A stretch of 11,877 nucleotides of DNA from an uncultured Desulfohalobiaceae bacterium (GTDB lineage: Bacteria > Desulfobacterota > Desulfovibrionia > Desulfovibrionales > Desulfonatronovibrionaceae): the NCBI GenBank assembly GCA_913055195.1, contig CAJXJU010000009.1:1-11877 (forward strand). Direction: 5' to 3'. Positions 8,228 through 11,877 of the stretch are shown in pieces. A model generated the notes under the pieces. The model had not been told where the DNA came from. It did no database searches and saw only the letters and a program-made list of their open reading frames with translations. Every line of letters starts with the position of its first letter. The stretch's first letter is position 1. The position numbers were made by a program, and so were the translations under genes.

Positions 8228-8517
8228 AACAATATTCCTTCTCTCCTGGCTGTGTCAAAAATAGGCTGATTTTCAGAACCTGAAGTTTTGACTATTAAAT
8301 CCAGTTTCCTTTCTCCTGCTCTTTTTTCAAACTCAACCAGAAACTTTATTTTTGTCTGTAAATCAGCAGGTTCGTTAGTTTCTATATAAATGTCAATATC
8401 ACCTCCTTTTTTAGCATCATTTACCCTGCTGCCAAAAAGATACACCCTGGCCTTTTGACCAAAATACTTTTTAGCCAGCTCTATAATGGTAGTTTTTTCC
8501 AGCCGCGACAGGCGCAT
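8221..8517 (-). CDS. MntA-like minimal nucleotidyltransferase, probable antitoxin
   Basis: A 98-residue minimal nucleotidyltransferase (MNT, pol beta fold). The active-site motif reads FGSRVNDAKKGGDIDIYIE: G29-S30, then after nine residues D40-x-D42, with KLDLIV giving a third acidic residue (D73). In characterised systems such proteins are AMP-transferases that modify and silence the HEPN toxin. The start ATG is 1 nt after the asd stop, with AGGG in the asd tail as ribosome site, and the end overlaps the HEPN gene by 7 nt. Production is therefore tied both to asd and to its partner. The small size and intact triad support an active antitoxin rather than a pseudogene. Confidence 0.9.
   Translation of the reverse strand: MRLSRLEKTTIIELAKKYFGQKARVYLFGSRVNDAKKGGDIDIYIETNEPADLQTKIKFLVEFEKRAGERKLDLIVKTSGSENQPIFDTARREGILLC
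8236..8240 (-). promoter_or_regulatory. Ribosome binding site deciding the HEPN GTG start
   Basis: AAGGA on the minus strand lies 8 nt before the GTG at 8227-8225, within the end of the nucleotidyltransferase gene. It supports the non-ATG start and coupled translation. Confidence 0.65.
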
Positions 8518-8518
8518 A

Positions 8519-9547
8519 TCAGCCCTGAATTTTTAACAAATCCTTAATTAATAAATACTCAGCTATCTGCACTGCATTTAAAGCAGCACCTTTGCGGATA
8601 TTGTCAGCTACAATCCACATATTCAAACCACACTCAATGGTCTCATCTTCACGAATACGGCCAACAAAGGTGTCATCTTCGCCAGCAGCAAAAATTGCCA
8701 GCGGATAGATATTTTCTTCAGGGTTATCCAGCACCTTGACTCCTGGAGCCTGAGTTAAAATGGCCCGCGCCTCTTTGGCTGTAATCTTTTTTTCTGTTTC
8801 AATATTTACTGACTCACTATGTCCATAAAAGACAGGGACGCGCACAGCAGTAGCCGTAACTTTAATATTGGGATCACCCATAATTTTCTGGGTCTCATTG
8901 ACCATTTTCATCTCTTCTTTTGTATAGTCATTATCTAAAAATACATCAATATGAGGTAAACAATTAAAAGCAATCTGATAAGGATAAACTTTTTTCTCAA
9001 CTTCCTGCATGTTAAAAATCTGGCGTACCTGCTTTTCCAGTTCTTCTATGGCTTTTTGACCAGTGCCAGAAACAGCCTGATAAGTTGACACAACAACTCT
9101 TTTAATCTTGCCCACATCATGAAGTGGCTTTAAAACCACAACCATTTGAATGGTAGAACAATTGGGATTGGCAATAATTCCTTTATGCCAGGTTAAATCA
9201 TCAGGATTAACTTCTGGCACTACAAGAGGGACTTCATCATCCATGCGCCAGGCACTTGAGTTGTCCACCACAACACAACCGGCCTTGACTGCATGAGGAG
9301 CAAACTTCTTTGATGTTCCTCCTCCTGCTGAAAAAAGGGCCAGATCTATTCCCTTAAAAGAATCCTCTTTTAACTCTTCAACAACAAGCTCTTCGCCCTT
9401 AAAAGGCAGCTTCTTACCTGCTGATCTGGCCGAGGCAAAAGCCCGCACTTCACTGGCTGGAAAATCCCTTTGCTCCAATGTTTTAAGCATTTCCCTACCC
9501 ACTGCACCTGTTGCTCCCACAACAGCAACTACTGGTTCTTTTGCCAT
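8519..9547 (-). CDS. asd: Aspartate-semialdehyde dehydrogenase
   Basis: A full-length 342-residue enzyme that reduces aspartyl phosphate to aspartate semialdehyde with NADPH, the branch step for lysine/diaminopimelate, threonine and methionine. The nucleotide-binding loop VGATGAVGREM is at 10-20. NSSAWRMDDEVPLVVPEVN (96-114) is a conserved block. The catalytic cysteine is C130 in ANPNCST. SGTGQKA (160-166) and H243 in VPVFYGHSESVN complete the active site, with R236 a likely substrate contact. GGAGGA at 9553-9558 sits 5 nt before the ATG, the strongest ribosome site in the window. It follows metF by 33 nt and leads into the MntA/HepT pair after 1 nt. The sequence looks most like Desulfovibrionales enzymes to me (memory, not searched). 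Confidence 0.97.
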   Translation of the reverse strand: MAKEPVVAVVGATGAVGREMLKTLEQRDFPASEVRAFASARSAGKKLPFKGEELVVEELKEDSFKGIDLALFSAGGGTSKKFAPHAVKAGCVVVDNSSAWRMDDEVPLVVPEVNPDDLTWHKGIIANPNCSTIQMVVVLKPLHDVGKIKRVVVSTYQAVSGTGQKAIEELEKQVRQIFNMQEVEKKVYPYQIAFNCLPHIDVFLDNDYTKEEMKMVNETQKIMGDPNIKVTATAVRVPVFYGHSESVNIETEKKITAKEARAILTQAPGVKVLDNPEENIYPLAIFAAGEDDTFVGRIREDETIECGLNMWIVADNIRKGAALNAVQIAEYLLIKDLLKIQG

Positions 9548-9580
9548 TTTTATCCTCCAATTTCATGTTGTGATTAATGG

Positions 9581-10450
9581 TTAATGTAATGACTTTACAA
9601 TTTTCAAGCAGGCATCTGCTTTATTCAGGGTATATAAATGAATCCCTGGCGCACCACGTCGCAATAAATCTTTAACCTGCTCACGCGCATACTCAATACC
9701 CAGAGATTTAACCCCTTCATCACCATGTTTTTTTTGTGCATCTTCTAAAGATTGCAAATACTCTTCTGGAATGGTTGCGCCACATAAAGAAACAATGCGT
9801 TTGATTACTTTCAGATTCATAATGGGTAAAATACCAGGAATAATGGGTTTATCAATACCCAATTTTCTGGCTCTTGCCACAAAATCAAAATACAAATTAT
9901 TATCAAAAAAAAGCTGGGTAATAACAAAATCTCCGCCTGCATCCAGTTTAAACTTCAAGAAACCTAAATCTTCTTCCATGCTCGCAGCCTCTGAATGTCC
10001 TTCTGGATAGCCGGCAACTCCCAGACAAAAGTGAGGATAATTTTTCCTGATAAACTGAACGAGATCAGAAGCATACCTGAACTCTGTGCTGTCAGGAACA
10101 AATTCCTTTTGTCCCTGGGGCGGATCCCCTCTTAAGGCCAGCACATTTTCAATACCTGCCTGATGTAACCTGTCTAAAAAAGAGGAAATAGAGCCAGAAG
10201 ATGCGCCAATACAGGTCAAATGAGCCATGGGTTCAAGGCCATAATCTTTTTTTAACCTGCTAACAATTTCCAGGGTATAGGCCTGTGTACTCCCGCCAGC
10301 TCCGTATGTAACTGAAACAAACAAGGGGTTTAAAATTTTCAGTTTTTTGACCTGCTCAAAAAAACCGGGCCAGGCAGCCCGGTCTTTGGGCGGAAAAAAT
10401 TCCAGAGAAAAAAATAGATCATTTTGAGTCATTAATTCACTAATGTGCAA
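9581..10450 (-). CDS. metF: 5,10-methylenetetrahydrofolate reductase
   Basis: A 289-residue FAD-dependent TIM-barrel enzyme that reduces 5,10-methylene-THF to 5-methyl-THF for methionine synthesis or for the Wood-Ljungdahl C1 branch. FSLEFFPPKD (14-23) holds the catalytic Glu (E17), FVSVTYGAGG (44-53) follows, and LALRGDPP (104-111) carries the folate-contacting Asp (D109). GDFVITQLFFD (position about 172-182) and the PGI(L/M)P-like PIIPGILPI stretch are also typical. Length matches the short bacterial form with no regulatory domain. The start is read as TTG at 10450-10448 because AGGAG at 10459-10463 lies exactly 8 nt upstream. An ATG six codons in (10432-10430) lacks such a site. It precedes asd by 33 nt. 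Confidence 0.96.
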   Translation of the reverse strand: MHISELMTQNDLFFSLEFFPPKDRAAWPGFFEQVKKLKILNPLFVSVTYGAGGSTQAYTLEIVSRLKKDYGLEPMAHLTCIGASSGSISSFLDRLHQAGIENVLALRGDPPQGQKEFVPDSTEFRYASDLVQFIRKNYPHFCLGVAGYPEGHSEAASMEEDLGFLKFKLDAGGDFVITQLFFDNNLYFDFVARARKLGIDKPIIPGILPIMNLKVIKRIVSLCGATIPEEYLQSLEDAQKKHGDEGVKSLGIEYAREQVKDLLRRGAPGIHLYTLNKADACLKIVKSLH

Positions 10451-10458
10451 GGTCTTTT

Positions 10459-10463
10459 CTCCT
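10459..10463 (-). promoter_or_regulatory. Ribosome binding site deciding the metF TTG start
   Basis: AGGAG on the minus strand lies 8 nt before the TTG at 10450-10448. The alternative ATG at 10432 has no Shine-Dalgarno match at the proper distance, so the rare TTG start is favoured. Confidence 0.7.
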
Positions 10464-10500
10464 TATAGATGGATAACTACTTGTATTGCTTGCATCCCTT

Positions 10501-10522
10501 TAATTTACTTTAATGTAAATTA
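10501..10522. promoter_or_regulatory. AT-rich dyad upstream of metF, possible operator
   Basis: TAATTTAC (10501-10508) and GTAAATTA (10515-10522) form a perfect 8 bp inverted repeat around a 6 nt spacer in the 90 bp pilC-metF gap. It lies about 50 nt ahead of the metF start. It lacks the GC stem and T run of an intrinsic terminator, so an operator for a dimeric repressor or activator is more likely. No regulator family is assigned, and no clear -35/-10 pair was found beside it. Confidence 0.4.
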
Positions 10523-10540
10523 CAACTGTTCTGACGCGCG

Positions 10541-11746
10541 TTAAGCCACTGTCTCCGCGATTTTGAAAATAGGTAGATACATACTGATCACCAGGCTGCC
10601 AACAACAACTCCCAGAAAAACAATCATAAACGGTTCAATTAATGAGGTCAAAGTTTCCACAGCCACATCAACTTCATCATCATAAAAATCAGCGATCTTT
10701 TCCAGCATGGTATCCAGAGCGCCAGTGGTTTCACCAATAGATATCATATGAATAACCATAGGTGGGAAAACTCCTGTTTCATCCAGAGGCTCAGCCAGTG
10801 TTTGTCCTTCTGCTATACTTTTTTTAGCCTGCATAATTCCCAACTCCACAGTCTTATTCCCGGCTGTTCTGGAAACTATGTCCAGGGCATTTAGAATTGG
10901 CACCCCGCTGGCAATCATAGTGCTCAAGGTCCGGCTGAACCTGGCCACAGCAACCTTACGCAAAAGCGGACCAAAAACAGGAACAAATAAAATCCAATTA
11001 TCAATTAAAATTTTGCCTCGCTCCCAGCGGTAAAAAAACCTGAACCCGACAATAAAAGCAATTATTCCACCTGACAAATATAAAAAATTGCCTTTTACAA
11101 AACGGCTCATGTTTATCACAATCTGGGTTGGAAGGGGCAAGGCACTACCGAAGTCCGCAAACATCTTTTCAAAAGTAGGGATAACAAAAATAAGGATTAT
11201 CGCTATCACAGCCACAGCCACACACATGACCACAGCAGGATAAATCATGGCCCCTTTGACTTTTGATTTTAATCTGGCTGCCTTTTCAATGTACTCAGCA
11301 AGACGCAAAAGAACTACATCCAGAACCCCACCAGTTTCACCAGCATTAACCATGTTGATGTATAAATCATCAAATACATCAGTATGTTTTTTAAGTGCAT
11401 CATATAAAGAAGAACCTATTTCTATATCATTGCGTATTTCATAAAGTTTACGTCTAAGCTTATCATTTTCTGTCTGTTCGCACATAACCTGTAAGGCCTG
11501 TAAAATTGGTACGCCAGAGTTAATCATGGTTGCAAATTGCCGGCTAAAAACAACCTTATCCCTGGAGGTAACCTTTCCTTCCAGAAAAGTTCCCTCCAAA
11601 AGGTCTTTAGGCTTTGGTTTAACTTTGATATCTGTAAAACCACGTCTCTTCAAGGCCATTTCAGCCATTTCCAGACCTGGCGCATCAAGATCACCTTTTA
11701 CTTTTCTTCCTGCCCTGTTCCTGGCTTTATAAATAAAAATTGGCAT
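10541..11746 (-). CDS. pilC: Type IV pilus / type II secretion inner-membrane protein, PilC/GspF family
   Basis: A 401-residue polytopic protein that forms the inner-membrane platform on which the PilB/GspE ATPase assembles pilin subunits. The N-terminus MPIFIYKARNRAGRKVKG is typical. Two T2SSF domains are visible at about 67-190 and 270-392, each with the pattern FSR(Q/T)...SGVPIL and a GET(G/T)G motif (136-140 and 338-342). Membrane segments lie at about 167-193, 220-240 and 370-393. Length is normal. AGGAG at 11755-11759 is 8 nt before the ATG. The partner pilB/pilT genes are not in the window; they may lie upstream beyond the edge. PilC and GspF cannot be told apart with certainty without that context, and I favour PilC by overall likeness. 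Confidence 0.94.
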   Translation of the reverse strand: MPIFIYKARNRAGRKVKGDLDAPGLEMAEMALKRRGFTDIKVKPKPKDLLEGTFLEGKVTSRDKVVFSRQFATMINSGVPILQALQVMCEQTENDKLRRKLYEIRNDIEIGSSLYDALKKHTDVFDDLYINMVNAGETGGVLDVVLLRLAEYIEKAARLKSKVKGAMIYPAVVMCVAVAVIAIILIFVIPTFEKMFADFGSALPLPTQIVINMSRFVKGNFLYLSGGIIAFIVGFRFFYRWERGKILIDNWILFVPVFGPLLRKVAVARFSRTLSTMIASGVPILNALDIVSRTAGNKTVELGIMQAKKSIAEGQTLAEPLDETGVFPPMVIHMISIGETTGALDTMLEKIADFYDDEVDVAVETLTSLIEPFMIVFLGVVVGSLVISMYLPIFKIAETVA

Positions 11747-11877
11747 ATTTTACGCTCCTCTGAATTAATTTTCTCACTCAACTTTCTGAGTTCGTTAACT
11801 TGCCGATATAACAACTATTTTGGAAAGCACGTTTTCTGACATGCATTACAAACGGTTTGGGTAACACGTCTTAGCGA
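11747..11877. other. Upstream flank of pilC with possible gene tail
   Basis: These 131 bp hold the pilC ribosome site. On the minus strand one frame is open from the window edge to a TAG at 11815-11817 (20 codons) and contains VCNACQKTC, a cysteine cluster. This could be the tail of an upstream gene or chance. No promoter or terminator could be supported. Confidence 0.25.

Noticed and set aside
7763-8517. A mobile-element insertion carrying the toxin-antitoxin pair
   Set aside because: No inverted terminal repeats, target duplications, integrase or transposase were seen, and the gene ends overlap their neighbours.
11815-11877. End of a PilB/GspE-type ATPase gene upstream of pilC
   Set aside because: The 20 codons show a cysteine cluster but do not match the usual PilB C-terminus, and it is too short to identify.

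Overview
The window looks like part of the chromosome of an AT-rich, Gram-negative bacterium, most likely a Desulfovibrionales-type member of the Desulfobacterota. That placement is an inference from the overall look of Asd, MetF and PilC; no search was run. All thirteen supported genes lie on the minus strand, so transcription runs from the high-coordinate end towards position 1. Genes are tightly packed, often with overlapping ends, and at least four start at GTG or TTG.

Read in the direction of transcription there are three blocks. (1) 11746 to 8519 is conserved housekeeping: a type IV pilus/type II secretion inner-membrane protein (pilC), then metF and asd for methionine and aspartate-family synthesis. 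(2) 8517 to 4393 continues the same run with no gap: a MntA-like nucleotidyltransferase and a HepT-like HEPN protein (a toxin-antitoxin type pair), a class IV aminotransferase, a GT4 glycosyltransferase and an SbcD/YhaO-like metallophosphoesterase. The toxin-antitoxin pair sits between asd and the aminotransferase, with 1 nt on one side and an 8 nt overlap on the other, so it appears to be co-transcribed with biosynthetic genes. (3) After a 147 bp structured non-coding gap comes a second run, 4245 to 1: a small YdcZ/DUF606 transporter, an MFS transporter, a DUF262 protein, a DUF3696-type AAA ATPase, and the first 113 codons of a third, unrecognised protein that runs off the window.

The most interesting part is the DUF262 / DUF3696 ATPase / unknown-protein trio. 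The genes are translationally coupled or nearly so, and the layout is typical of an anti-phage defence operon. From memory it resembles the three-gene Menshen type, but that needs checking. It is also coupled by a TAATG junction to the MFS gene upstream, whose 3' end supplies the ribosome binding site of the DUF262 gene.

Other points of note are a 9 bp tandem repeat inside the SbcD-like gene, a purine-rich repeat at the end of the glycosyltransferase gene, an AT-rich dyad ahead of metF, and a palindrome plus hairpin in the gap at 4246-4392. No tRNA, rRNA, CRISPR array or insertion sequence was seen.
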